The notes under the pieces are model-generated. The model was not told the DNA's origin, ran no database searches, and was given only the letters and a program-made list of their open reading frames with translations. The translations under genes were made by a program, and so were the position numbers. Of a DNA stretch of 64,000 nucleotides, positions 8,259 through 17,072 are shown one piece after another. The first letter of the stretch is position 1. Every line of letters starts with the position of its first letter. Source of the stretch: Gallionellales bacterium 39-52-133 (GTDB lineage: Bacteria; Pseudomonadota; Gammaproteobacteria; Burkholderiales; Gallionellaceae); contig NCJL01000001.1 in the NCBI GenBank assembly GCA_002278935.1, positions 166,255 through 230,254 on the forward strand. The letters are read 5' to 3'.

Positions 8259-9447
8259 TAACTTAAAAGCAAAAATAATATTTTTCTACACAATTTTTAT
8301 TTTTCCACCTAAACAATGGAAGCTGCCAAAGAAAAGTCAAATCCTGGTTTATGAATCGGTTGGTTTGGAAGCATTGGAAGAGTATCTTGTCAAATACAGT
8401 TTTGAGGTTATTCCATTAAGAGGTGAGCACGTAAATGTCCCCTGTTTACTAATTTCCACCTTAAAGAAAAGTTTTTGGAAAGGTAACCCAATACAAGCAT
8501 ATGTAGACACCTTTATTCAAATTGTGTCGCCTAAGATCGTTATAACCTTTATCGACAATAATGCGGCGTTTTATACCATATCGAATCGATTTCCAGATAT
8601 TAAAACTATTTTTTTGCAAAATGGGCTAAGAAGCAAATTAGGAGATATTTTTGGTGCTTTGGTTAAGTCAGATACTTACCATGTTGACTATATGCTTGTA
8701 CATGGTGAGGCGATCGGAAGACTCTACCGGGACTATATATCAGGAGAGGTAATTGCAGTTGGGTCGCTAAAAAATAACAAACGTGTGGGGGCAGCTGGAG
8801 CCACAACAAATTCAATACTGTTCATTTCTCAGTACCATGAAAAACCTAAGGAAGGGATGCCTTTTTGGACCGAGCCTGATGGCACTAAAATTCTTTGGGA
8901 ACAATTTTTTGCAGCTGAAATCCAATTATTAAAGATTTTAGGGAAATGGTGTGAAAAAAATAATAGGTTATTAAAGATTTGTGGGCGTGAGACAGAGGAA
9001 ATTGGTACAGAACGATTATTTTATGCTGAAAATTTATCAGGATTTAATTGGGAATATATTCCGATGAGTTACATGCATAGCTCTTACGAATTAGTTGATG
9101 TTTCTGATATTGTGGTTTCCATTGATTCAACACTTGGATATGAAGCACTGGGTCGGGGCAAAAAAACAGCTATTTTCCCTTGTCGCGGAAAGTATTTAAA
9201 CAATGAGGATACAAAGTTCGGATGGCCGGCAGCTTTCCCAGAAAATGGTCCATTTTGGTCGAATTGGGCGGATGCAATACAGACTCAGAGAGTAATGGAC
9301 TACCTTAATATGGTTAGTAGTAATGAGTGGAATGAGATTCGGCAACCCTACACTGACGAGATAATGAAATACGACCCTGGAAATACTCGTTTTGTAGAAT
9401 TGCTCAAACAGTTATTGCCTAAATCAGAGAGTTTTAATCATGCTTAG
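8248..9447 (+). CDS. surface carbohydrate biosynthesis protein, putative GT-B-like transferase
   Basis: AT-rich gene for a 399-residue protein that I place tentatively among the surface-carbohydrate/O-antigen proteins first seen in Leptospira. The C-terminal half has the layout of GT-B transferases: ISQYHEKP, LLKICGRE and an acceptor-domain-like SIDSTLGYEALGRGKKTAIFP near residues 290-310. No signal peptide is evident; the N-terminus is hydrophobic (IIFFYTIFIF). GAAGG lies 5 bases before ATG 8248. It overlaps legF by 11 bases and pseB by 8, so it links the two nonulosonic acid sets. A role as nonulosonic acid transferase is a guess from position. Confidence 0.5.
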   Translation: MRFSNLKAKIIFFYTIFIFPPKQWKLPKKSQILVYESVGLEALEEYLVKYSFEVIPLRGEHVNVPCLLISTLKKSFWKGNPIQAYVDTFIQIVSPKIVITFIDNNAAFYTISNRFPDIKTIFLQNGLRSKLGDIFGALVKSDTYHVDYMLVHGEAIGRLYRDYISGEVIAVGSLKNNKRVGAAGATTNSILFISQYHEKPKEGMPFWTEPDGTKILWEQFFAAEIQLLKILGKWCEKNNRLLKICGRETEEIGTERLFYAENLSGFNWEYIPMSYMHSSYELVDVSDIVVSIDSTLGYEALGRGKKTAIFPCRGKYLNNEDTKFGWPAAFPENGPFWSNWADAIQTQRVMDYLNMVSSNEWNEIRQPYTDEIMKYDPGNTRFVELLKQLLPKSESFNHA

Positions 9448-10438
9448 AGATGCATCAATTTTAATAACTGGTGGTACGGGTTCATTTGGGCATACTTTTG
9501 TACCAATGACGCTGGCCAAATATAACCCACGCCGACTGGTTATCTATTCTCGTGATGAAATGAAGCAATGGGAAATGGCAAAAATTTATGGTGACGATGA
9601 CAGAGTTCGTTTTTTTATAGGTGATGTGCGCGATAAAGATCGGCTTGCGCGTGCGCTTGATGGAATTGATTTTGTAGTTCATGCGGCTGCAACAAAAATA
9701 GTGCCCACCGCCGAGTACAATCCGTTTGAGTGCGTTAAAACCAATGTAATCGGCGCAATGAATCTGATTGACGCCTGCATTGATCGTGGCGTTAAGCGCG
9801 TTGTCGCGCTTTCGACCGACAAGGCCAGCAGTCCTGCCAACCTTTACGGTGCAACAAAGCTTACCTCGGATAAACTATTCGTTGCAGGCAACTCTTACTC
9901 GGGATCGCACGAAACCCGTTTCGGCGTGGTGCGTTACGGCAACGTAATGGGTTCTCGCGGCTCAGTCATCCCGTTCTTTCTGTCGATTGCGGACAAGGGC
10001 TCATTACCGATCACGGATGATCGCATGACTCGTTTCATGATTTCTCTGGAGCAGGGAGTCGAGCTGGTTTGGCATGCATTTGAAGATATGGTTGGCGGTG
10101 AAATTTACGTCAAAAAAATTCCCTCGATGAAAGTAACTGATGTGGCGCATGCCTGCGTTTCAAACGCCGAGCATGAGATCGTCGGCATTCGTCCAGGCGA
10201 GAAGCTGCACGAGCAGATGATAGGCACCGAAGATGCGCTCCACACCTATGAGTATCCTGAACATTTCAAAATATTACCCGCCATCCATAACTGGAGCAGT
10301 GATCCATTCCGTATTAAAGATGGTGTAAAGGTTTCTGAAACTTTTAACTACAGCTCGGATAATAACCCCGAGTGGATGAGCATTGCGTCGTTGCAAACGT
10401 GGATTGCACAAAACAGGGAAAAAATCGGCAATATATGA
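9440..10438 (+). CDS. pseB: UDP-GlcNAc 4,6-dehydratase (inverting)
   Basis: PseB/FlaA1-type SDR of 332 residues, first step of pseudaminic acid synthesis: 4,6-dehydration with C5 inversion of UDP-GlcNAc. Visible are the NADP motif TGGTGSFG at 10-17, the catalytic TDK at 126-128, Tyr136 and Lys140 (LSTDKASSPANLYGATK), and GIRPGEKLHEQM in the C-terminal part. Length matches the family. It is coupled to pseC by an ATGA overlap. Confidence 0.93.
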   Translation: MLRDASILITGGTGSFGHTFVPMTLAKYNPRRLVIYSRDEMKQWEMAKIYGDDDRVRFFIGDVRDKDRLARALDGIDFVVHAAATKIVPTAEYNPFECVKTNVIGAMNLIDACIDRGVKRVVALSTDKASSPANLYGATKLTSDKLFVAGNSYSGSHETRFGVVRYGNVMGSRGSVIPFFLSIADKGSLPITDDRMTRFMISLEQGVELVWHAFEDMVGGEIYVKKIPSMKVTDVAHACVSNAEHEIVGIRPGEKLHEQMIGTEDALHTYEYPEHFKILPAIHNWSSDPFRIKDGVKVSETFNYSSDNNPEWMSIASLQTWIAQNREKIGNI

Positions 10439-11601
10439 CAGCAATGATTCCATATGGCCGCCAGAATATTTCTGAGGCAGACATTCAGTCTGTAGTTGAT
10501 GTGTTGCGCTCGGACTTCCTCACACAGGGGCCGGCGGTTCCCGCGTTTGAGAAAAGTGTCGCTGAATATTGTGGTGTCGAGTATGCGGTTGCGGTTAACA
10601 GCGCCACCTCGGCATTGCATATTGCTTGCCTGGCGCTGGGAGTGGGGTCAGGAGATTCGGTCTGGACATCCCCGATCACTTTTGTGGCCAGTGCCAATTG
10701 TGCGCTGTATTGTGGGGCGCAGATAGATTTTGTGGATATTGATCCTCGTACCTACAATCTTAGTGTTGAAAAATTGGCAGAGAAGCTAGCGCAAGCAGCA
10801 AAATACGGAAATTTGCCCAAGGTAGTGATTCCTGTTCATCTATGTGGCCAGCCTTGTGATATGCAAGGCATACACGCGCTAGGCAAGCGATATGGATTCA
10901 AAATTATTGAAGATGCATCGCATGCGATTGGCGGAAAGTATCGTGGCGAACCGATAGGTAACTGCCGTTACAGCGATATCACAATATTCAGCTTTCATCC
11001 CGTCAAAATTATCACCACAGCCGAAGGCGGTATGGCATTGAGCAAGGATGCGAAGTTGGCGAAGCGCATGCAGCTGCTGCGCAGCCACGGCATTACCCGT
11101 GACGTGAACGAGATGTCTCATGCGCCAGATGGCCCTTGGTACTATCAGCAAATAGATCTGGGGTATAACTACAGAATGACCGATTTGCAGGCTGCTTTGG
11201 GTTTGAGCCAAATGCAACGATTAGACGAATTTGTTGCAAGGCGGCACGCTATCGCCCAGAGGTACGACCTCCTGCTGGCAGGTTTGCCGCTGATTGCACC
11301 ATGGCAACATGCAGATAGTTATTCCGGTATGCACTTGTACGTGATTCGCTTAAAACTTGGTGAGATAGTAAGCAGCCATCGACTAGTGTTCGAAGCACTG
11401 CGCGCAGCCGGCATCGGTGTGAACCTGCATTACATTCCGGTGCATCGCCAGCCTTACTACGAAGGTTTGGGATTCAAGGCGGGGTACTGCCCTGAGGGTG
11501 AAAAGTATTACGCTGAAGCGATAAGCCTGCCCATGTATCCCGGATTAACAGAAGAGCAGCAGGGCAGAGTGGTGAATGCATTGGCCGAGGCAATTCGATG
11601 A
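10435..11601 (+). CDS. pseC: UDP-4-amino-4,6-dideoxy-beta-L-AltNAc transaminase
   Basis: DegT/DnrJ/EryC1/StrS aminotransferase of 388 residues acting after PseB. The PLP lysine is Lys191 in FSFHPVKIITTAEGG; GHNYRM-like GYNYRMTDLQAALG follows, and SATSALHIA binds the cofactor phosphate. The N-terminal MIPYGRQNISEADI is typical of PseC. The frame extends upstream to 10372 inside pseB, but ATG 10435 overlaps the pseB stop (ATGA) and gives the expected start. Confidence 0.92.
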   Translation: MTAMIPYGRQNISEADIQSVVDVLRSDFLTQGPAVPAFEKSVAEYCGVEYAVAVNSATSALHIACLALGVGSGDSVWTSPITFVASANCALYCGAQIDFVDIDPRTYNLSVEKLAEKLAQAAKYGNLPKVVIPVHLCGQPCDMQGIHALGKRYGFKIIEDASHAIGGKYRGEPIGNCRYSDITIFSFHPVKIITTAEGGMALSKDAKLAKRMQLLRSHGITRDVNEMSHAPDGPWYYQQIDLGYNYRMTDLQAALGLSQMQRLDEFVARRHAIAQRYDLLLAGLPLIAPWQHADSYSGMHLYVIRLKLGEIVSSHRLVFEALRAAGIGVNLHYIPVHRQPYYEGLGFKAGYCPEGEKYYAEAISLPMYPGLTEEQQGRVVNALAEAIR

Positions 11602-12467
11602 TGAGACTTGCGCTTGGTACGGTTCAATTCGGTCTGCCCTATGGAATAGCCAATCAGGATGGACAGGTCACGCGTTCAGTCGCAGATGCTATGTTGAAAC
11701 ATGCTGCGGCCAATGGCATAGATACACTTGATACTGCTATAGCATACGGCGAGAGTGAAACTTGCCTGGGAGAAGTGGGAACTACGGACTTTAAATTGGT
11801 GACTAAATTGCCTGCAGTACCCGATGGCTGCACAGATGTAAACAGCTGGGTAATAGAGCAAATGTGCGAATCACTTGCGAGGCTTGGAGTAAAAGAAGTT
11901 TATGGGCTTTTGCTGCACCGTTCCGCACAACTGCTTGGTAATGATGGAAAATTTCTGTATCAAACCTTACAAGATTTGAAAGAAGCGGGGCTGGTGCAGA
12001 AAATTGGTGTTTCGATTTACTCGCCTAGCGAATTGGATGCCTTAATACCCCAATATCAATTTGACCTGGTGCAAGCTCCATTTAATCTTGTGGATCGTCG
12101 CTTATACAGCTCTGGATGGCTGCAGCGACTGAAGCATGAGGGCGTTGAAATCCATGCACGTTCAGCTTTTTTGCAAGGCTTATTGTTGATGCAACGCACA
12201 GATATTCCGCCCAAGTTTGAGCTCTGGTCTGAGCTGTGGAATCGTTGGCACAATTGGCTGGCGTGTCACTCAGTCTCAGCGGTTCAGGCATGCTTGGCCT
12301 ATCCACTGTCTTTTTCAGAAATTGACCGGGTTGTTGTAGGGGCAGACAGTATAAGCCAGCTTGAACAAATCATTAACGCAGCACAATCAGCCATGCTTGG
12401 CGATTTGCCCAATTTACATTGTGATGCAGAGTATTTGATTAACCCAGCCTGTTGGCCAAAATTATGA
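11598..12467 (+). CDS. aldo/keto reductase of the pseudaminic acid operon
   Basis: Aldo/keto reductase of 289 residues with a compact TIM-barrel pattern. The catalytic set is visible as DTAIAYGESE (Asp and Tyr), KLVTKLP (Lys) and GLLLHRS (His). Such genes often lie in pse clusters, but no step of the basic PseB-to-PseF route needs one. It may modify the product or an acyl precursor. ATG 11598 overlaps the pseC stop; ATG 11601 directly after is an equal alternative. Its stop overlaps the next start (ATGA). Confidence 0.75.
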   Translation: MMRLALGTVQFGLPYGIANQDGQVTRSVADAMLKHAAANGIDTLDTAIAYGESETCLGEVGTTDFKLVTKLPAVPDGCTDVNSWVIEQMCESLARLGVKEVYGLLLHRSAQLLGNDGKFLYQTLQDLKEAGLVQKIGVSIYSPSELDALIPQYQFDLVQAPFNLVDRRLYSSGWLQRLKHEGVEIHARSAFLQGLLLMQRTDIPPKFELWSELWNRWHNWLACHSVSAVQACLAYPLSFSEIDRVVVGADSISQLEQIINAAQSAMLGDLPNLHCDAEYLINPACWPKL

Positions 12468-14491
12468 AAATAGTTGCAATAGTACAGGCTCGTATGGGCT
12501 CAACCCGCCTGCCTAACAAGGTGATGAAACCGATAGGCGGCATTCCGATGATCGAGCTGTTGCTTACACGTTTGACCAAGGCTAAAGAGTTGGATCAAAT
12601 CATTGTGGCTACTTCTGTCGATGTGCGCAACCAGCCATTGGTGGAGCATGTGCAAAAGCTGGGCTATGCCTGTGAGCAAGGCAGCGAAAATGATGTGCTT
12701 GAGCGTTTTGTACAGGCTGCGCGAAAACATAAGGCAGATGTGGTGGTGCGTATTACGGGTGACTGCCCGCTGGTGGATCCAGAACTCGTCGACGAAGTAG
12801 TACGGCGCTTCAAAGCTGCAAACGTAGATTATTTTAGTAATATTAACCCTCCGACCTTTCCCGATGGTCTGGATATAGAGGTCTGCACTTTTAAGGTGTT
12901 GGAACAAGCCAACCTTGAAACCAACAAGTCATTTGATCACGAGCATGTCACGCCTTATTTGCGTGAAGTTGGGAGATTCAAAACTGCAGCGATGCAATAC
13001 AGCCAGGATTTATCTGAATTGCGCTGGACAGTAGATGAGCCGGCTGACTTTGCTGTAATCGAAAAGGTTTTCCAGCACTTCCACCCTCGTACCGACTTCA
13101 CCTGGGGCGAGGTGTTGAGCCTGCAACAACAGAGACCTAATATTTTTAATATTAATCAACACATTATTCGTAATGAAGGAGCCGCGATGGGCACTGGGCA
13201 AAAACTTTGGAAACGCGCTAAACAGATTATTCCCGGCGGTAATATGCTGCTTTCCAAACGCGCTGAAATGTTCCTGCCGGATCAATGGCCGGCCTATTTC
13301 AGCAAGACCAAGGGATGCAAGGTATGGGATCTGGATGGAAACGAATATACCGACATGTCAATCATGGGCATCGGTACCAATATCTTGGGCTACAGCAATC
13401 AGGAGGTAGATGATGCGGTACGCAAAACCATTGATGCCGGCAATATGTCTACTTTCAATTGCCCGGAAGAGGTGTATCTTGCTGAGAAACTGATCGAGAT
13501 GCATCCTTGGGCGCACATGGTACGGCTGGCAAGATCGGGAGGGGAAGCAAACGCAATGGCGATTCGTATTGCACGTGCGGCCTCGGGCAAAGACAAAGTA
13601 GCCATTTGCGGTTATCACGGCTGGCATGACTGGTATTTGTCTGCCAATCTTGGCGATGATAAAAACCTTGCGGGTCACCTTTTGCCAGGTTTGGCACCTA
13701 ATGGCGTGCCGCAAAATTTGCGGGGCACGGTTTTCCCATTTAACTACAACAACTATGCCGAGCTGGAGGCTTTGGTCAATGCTCAAGACATAGGCGTGAT
13801 CAAAATGGAAGTGGTACGCAACATGGGCCCCGAAGACAATTTCTTGCACAAGGTTCGCAAGCTTGCTACCGAGCGCGGCATCGTGCTGATATTTGATGAG
13901 TGCACCTCCGGCTTCCGTGAAACCTTTGGTGGCTTGCATAAAAAATATGGTGTTGAACCGGATATGGCAATGTTTGGCAAGGCATTGGGTAATGGCTATG
14001 GCATAACTGCCACAATCGGCAAGCGTGAAATCATGGAAGCGGCGCAAACTACTTTCATCAGCAGCACTTTCTGGACGGAGCGTATCGGACCGACTGCAGC
14101 GCTTAAAACACTGGAAGTCATGGAGCGAATCAAGTCATGGGACACGATCACCCAGACTGGTTGGAATATCCGTGAGGGCTGGCAAAAACTTGCTGACAAG
14201 CACGCCCTGAAGATTGACCACTGGGGTTTGCCTGCTCTTACGGGTTTCAGCTTCAAGGGCGACAATGCGTTGGCCTATAAGACTCTCATCACGCAGGAGA
14301 TGCTGGCCAAAGGCTATCTGGCTGGCAATAGCGTCTATGTTTGTACCGAGCACACGCCCGAAGTGGTGGCTGGTTTCTTTGCGGCGCTTGAGCCGATATT
14401 CGGGCTGATCAAAGACTGTGAAGATGGGCGCGATATAATGAGTCTGCTCAAAGGACCTGTGTGTCATGGCGGGTTCAAGCGTCTGAACTGA
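12464..14491 (+). CDS. pseF: PseF-type cytidylyltransferase fused to class III (GSAM-like) aminotransferase
   Basis: A 675-residue fusion. Residues 1-238 are a SpsF/PseF cytidylyltransferase (IVQARMGSTRLPNKVM, RITGDCPLVDP), which would make CMP-pseudaminic acid. Residues 242-675 are a PLP aminotransferase of the glutamate-1-semialdehyde aminomutase class, with FDECTSGFRE and PLP Lys506 in FGKALGNGYG. The start ATG 12464 overlaps the previous stop. At the junction an in-frame ATG (13187) has a perfect AAGGAG five bases upstream, so the aminotransferase may also be made alone. The amino-group acceptor is unknown; supplying an extra amino group to the sugar or acyl chain is possible. Confidence 0.85.
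   Translation: MKIVAIVQARMGSTRLPNKVMKPIGGIPMIELLLTRLTKAKELDQIIVATSVDVRNQPLVEHVQKLGYACEQGSENDVLERFVQAARKHKADVVVRITGDCPLVDPELVDEVVRRFKAANVDYFSNINPPTFPDGLDIEVCTFKVLEQANLETNKSFDHEHVTPYLREVGRFKTAAMQYSQDLSELRWTVDEPADFAVIEKVFQHFHPRTDFTWGEVLSLQQQRPNIFNINQHIIRNEGAAMGTGQKLWKRAKQIIPGGNMLLSKRAEMFLPDQWPAYFSKTKGCKVWDLDGNEYTDMSIMGIGTNILGYSNQEVDDAVRKTIDAGNMSTFNCPEEVYLAEKLIEMHPWAHMVRLARSGGEANAMAIRIARAASGKDKVAICGYHGWHDWYLSANLGDDKNLAGHLLPGLAPNGVPQNLRGTVFPFNYNNYAELEALVNAQDIGVIKMEVVRNMGPEDNFLHKVRKLATERGIVLIFDECTSGFRETFGGLHKKYGVEPDMAMFGKALGNGYGITATIGKREIMEAAQTTFISSTFWTERIGPTAALKTLEVMERIKSWDTITQTGWNIREGWQKLADKHALKIDHWGLPALTGFSFKGDNALAYKTLITQEMLAKGYLAGNSVYVCTEHTPEVVAGFFAALEPIFGLIKDCEDGRDIMSLLKGPVCHGGFKRLN
13176..13189 (+). 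promoter_or_regulatory. internal ribosome binding site inside the pseF/aminotransferase fusion
   Basis: AAGGAG at 13176-13181, spacer of 5 bases, then ATG 13187 in frame with the fusion gene (codon 242). It falls precisely at the domain boundary, just before the conserved aminotransferase start (residues GQKLWKRAK). Few sites in this window are this close to consensus, which argues for internal initiation or for a recent fusion of two formerly separate genes. Confidence 0.6.
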
Positions 14492-14501
14492 GCAAAGCAT
14501 A

Positions 14502-16007
14502 ATGAAAGTTGCCATTCGAACCGATGCGAGCAGCCAAATCGGTACAGGCCATTTCATGCGTTGCCTGGCATTGGCAGAAAGCTTGAAGGAGCGTGGTGCG
14601 AAGACTCGTTTTGTCAGCCGCCATCTGCCTGAGCATCTGCGCAGCATGCTGGCGGGAAAAGGGCATGAGTTTGTGTCGCTCGATAGAACACAAAATGACA
14701 TGCCATTGGATGAGCTTGCGCATGCGCACTGGCTGGGGGTAAGCCAGGCACAGGATGCGGCGGATTCCATTCGGGTGCTGTCCGATGGAGCGTGGGATTG
14801 GCTCATCGTTGATCACTATGCTTTGGATACACGTTGGGAAAGTGCATTACGCAGAACCACTAAGCGGATCATGGTCATCGACGACCTCGCTGATCGTCAA
14901 CATGATTGCGATATGTTGCTGGACCAGAATTTCTATGCAGACATGCAGGCTCGCTACGCAAATAAAATACCATCCCATTGCGAATTATTGCTGGGACCGC
15001 GTTATGCGCTGCTACGTGATGAGTTTCGGCAGCTGCACAACCAGGTCAAGCCACGTAACGGATCTGTCAAACGCATACTGGTATTCTTTGGTGGCGTGGA
15101 TGTGGATAACTATACTGGGCGCGCAATTGAGGCGCTGTCCGAGATTGGCATGTCGGGGAAGTGTGTTGATGTGGTGATAGGCGCGCAGCATCCATGTCGT
15201 GAGCAAATCAAAGCCGCATGTGTGATGCATGGATATATTTGTCATATACAAACTGACAAAATGGCCGAATTGATGGCTGCAGCCGACTTGGCGATTGGTG
15301 CCGGTGGTTCGGCGACATGGGAACGCTGTTGTTTGGGTTTGCCAACGCTGAGTATTTGCCTGGCTGCCAACCAGCAAAGACAGATAGCGGATGCAGCACA
15401 AGAAGGGTATTTATACTCACCAGCAACAAATAAGGAATTAGAAGTTGTAATTAAAACTCACACCATTGCTCTTCTTGAGAATGAATATCTGAGGCGGCTT
15501 ATTTCGCGCAGGGCGATGCATGCTGTTGATGGGCGAGGAGTGGTGCGTATTATTGGCAATATGGGTTGCAGTGGTATTGCAATGAGAGAGGTTAATGAAG
15601 ACGATTCTGAGAAGTTGTTCGAGTGGCGGAATCATTCTGGGATCAGGTCAGTGTCAAGGAATGCAGAGCTCATTAAATGGGAAGATCATCAGAAGTGGTT
15701 TTCCTCAGCGATGTGCTCTACGGACAGAATTCTGCTTATCGGTGAAATCGGTGACGTTCCCATAGGGGTTGTGCGCTTTGACAAGCATGAAGGGAGTGCT
15801 GAAGTTTCGATATATCTTGTACCTGAAGATAATCGCAGAGGGCAGGGACGAAATTTACTGCTAAGCGCTGAGCGATGGATTATGCATAAGCGTCCCGATA
15901 TCAAATATATTAGAGCCAGCGTACTAGGTGGAAATATTCACTCTCAACATCTGTTTTTAGGGTCGGCTTACCGGGTTGAAGCAGCCCATTTTATAAAGCA
16001 ACTATAA
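14502..16007 (+). CDS. pseG: PseG UDP-sugar hydrolase fused to a GNAT acetyltransferase (PseH-like)
   Basis: Fusion of 501 residues. Residues 1-345 match PseG, a GT-B-fold hydrolase that releases UDP from UDP-2,4-diacetamido-trideoxy-altrose; the catalytic His is His17 in SQIGTGHFMRC, and GAGGSATWERCCLGLP is present. Residues 358-501 are a GNAT domain (MREVNEDDSEKLFEWRN; acetyl-CoA motif RRGQGRNLL), as expected of PseH, which N-acetylates the C4 amine. No free pseH is seen nearby, so the fusion probably supplies both steps. It starts 10 bases after the previous stop and ends 7 bases before pseI. Confidence 0.88.
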   Translation: MKVAIRTDASSQIGTGHFMRCLALAESLKERGAKTRFVSRHLPEHLRSMLAGKGHEFVSLDRTQNDMPLDELAHAHWLGVSQAQDAADSIRVLSDGAWDWLIVDHYALDTRWESALRRTTKRIMVIDDLADRQHDCDMLLDQNFYADMQARYANKIPSHCELLLGPRYALLRDEFRQLHNQVKPRNGSVKRILVFFGGVDVDNYTGRAIEALSEIGMSGKCVDVVIGAQHPCREQIKAACVMHGYICHIQTDKMAELMAAADLAIGAGGSATWERCCLGLPTLSICLAANQQRQIADAAQEGYLYSPATNKELEVVIKTHTIALLENEYLRRLISRRAMHAVDGRGVVRIIGNMGCSGIAMREVNEDDSEKLFEWRNHSGIRSVSRNAELIKWEDHQKWFSSAMCSTDRILLIGEIGDVPIGVVRFDKHEGSAEVSIYLVPEDNRRGQGRNLLLSAERWIMHKRPDIKYIRASVLGGNIHSQHLFLGSAYRVEAAHFIKQL

Positions 16008-16014
16008 ACTCTAC

Positions 16015-17070
16015 ATGACAAAACAATTCAAAATCGCAGACAGGCTCATTGGCCAAAATCATGCACCGTTCGTCATCGCCGAAATGTCCGGCAATCACAA
16101 CCAGTCTTTGGAACGTGCACTGGAAATTGTTGAAGCGGCAGCCAGGACCGGGGCGCATGCACTGAAGATTCAGACCTATACGCCCGATACCATGACGCTT
16201 GATCTGGATGAGAGGGAGTTCCACATTAGCGATCCTAACAGCCTGTGGGCGGGCACTTCGCTCTACAAGCTTTACGGTGAGGCCTATACACCATGGGAAT
16301 GGCATAAGCCGATTTTTGATCGCGCGCGTGAATTGGGTATCATTCCGTTCAGCACGCCCTTCGATGATACTGCAGTGGACTTTCTCGAAAGTCTTGATGT
16401 GCCATGTTATAAAATAGCTTCTTTCGAGAATACTGATTTGCCGTTGATCCGCCGGGTGGCTGCAACCGGCAAGCCGCTGATTATTTCTACTGGAATGGCG
16501 ACGGCGGCAGAGCTGGATGAAACCGTGCGTGCCGCCCGTGAGGCGGGTTGCATAGATTTGATTCTGCTCAAGTGTACCAGCACCTATCCGGCCACAGCAG
16601 AGAACACCAACATACTGACTATCCCGCACTTGCGAGAGCTGTTTGGATGCGAAGTAGGTTTGTCAGACCATACCATGGGGGTGGGGGTATCAGTGGCCAG
16701 TGTTGCACTGGGAGCCACCGTCATTGAAAAACATTTCACGCTTAACCGTGTAGATGGTGGTGTCGATAGTTCGTTTTCAATGGAACCATCAGAAATGGCA
16801 CAGCTAGTAACAGAGACTAAAAGAGCCTGGCAAGCCTTGGGGCACGTTAGTTATGGGCCTACAGCGGCCGAAAAAAAATCTGTTCAATTCAGAAGGTCTT
16901 TGTATATTGTAAAAGACATCAACGCGGGAGAAATCCTTACCAGGGAAAATGTTCGAGCAATTCGACCAGGGTTAGGTTTGCCTGTTAAGTATTTGGAAAT
17001 GGTATTGGGCAAGAGAGTGAAGCAAATGGCAAAACGTGGTACGCCGATAAATTTTGAAATGTTTGGTTAA
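16015..17070 (+). CDS. pseI: pseudaminic acid synthase
   Basis: NeuB-family synthase of 351 residues, the second in the window. The PseI subtype is indicated by VIAEMSGNHNQSLERA, LKIQTYTPDTMT, FHISDP, LWAG, LYKLYGEA and TPWEWH, together with GLSDHTMGVG and a C-terminal SAF domain. It condenses phosphoenolpyruvate with 2,4-diacetamido-2,4,6-trideoxy-L-altrose. All four upstream activities (PseB, C, G/H, F) are in the same run of genes. An A8 tract lies in the gene at 16871-16878. The following gene starts 2 bases after its stop. Confidence 0.93.
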   Translation: MTKQFKIADRLIGQNHAPFVIAEMSGNHNQSLERALEIVEAAARTGAHALKIQTYTPDTMTLDLDEREFHISDPNSLWAGTSLYKLYGEAYTPWEWHKPIFDRARELGIIPFSTPFDDTAVDFLESLDVPCYKIASFENTDLPLIRRVAATGKPLIISTGMATAAELDETVRAAREAGCIDLILLKCTSTYPATAENTNILTIPHLRELFGCEVGLSDHTMGVGVSVASVALGATVIEKHFTLNRVDGGVDSSFSMEPSEMAQLVTETKRAWQALGHVSYGPTAAEKKSVQFRRSLYIVKDINAGEILTRENVRAIRPGLGLPVKYLEMVLGKRVKQMAKRGTPINFEMFG

Positions 17071-17072
17071 CT

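Noticed and set aside
13358..14047. Long minus-strand open frame opposite the aminotransferase half of the pseF fusion
   Set aside because: It lies fully inside a strongly supported coding region with PLP motifs and shows no recognisable protein pattern.
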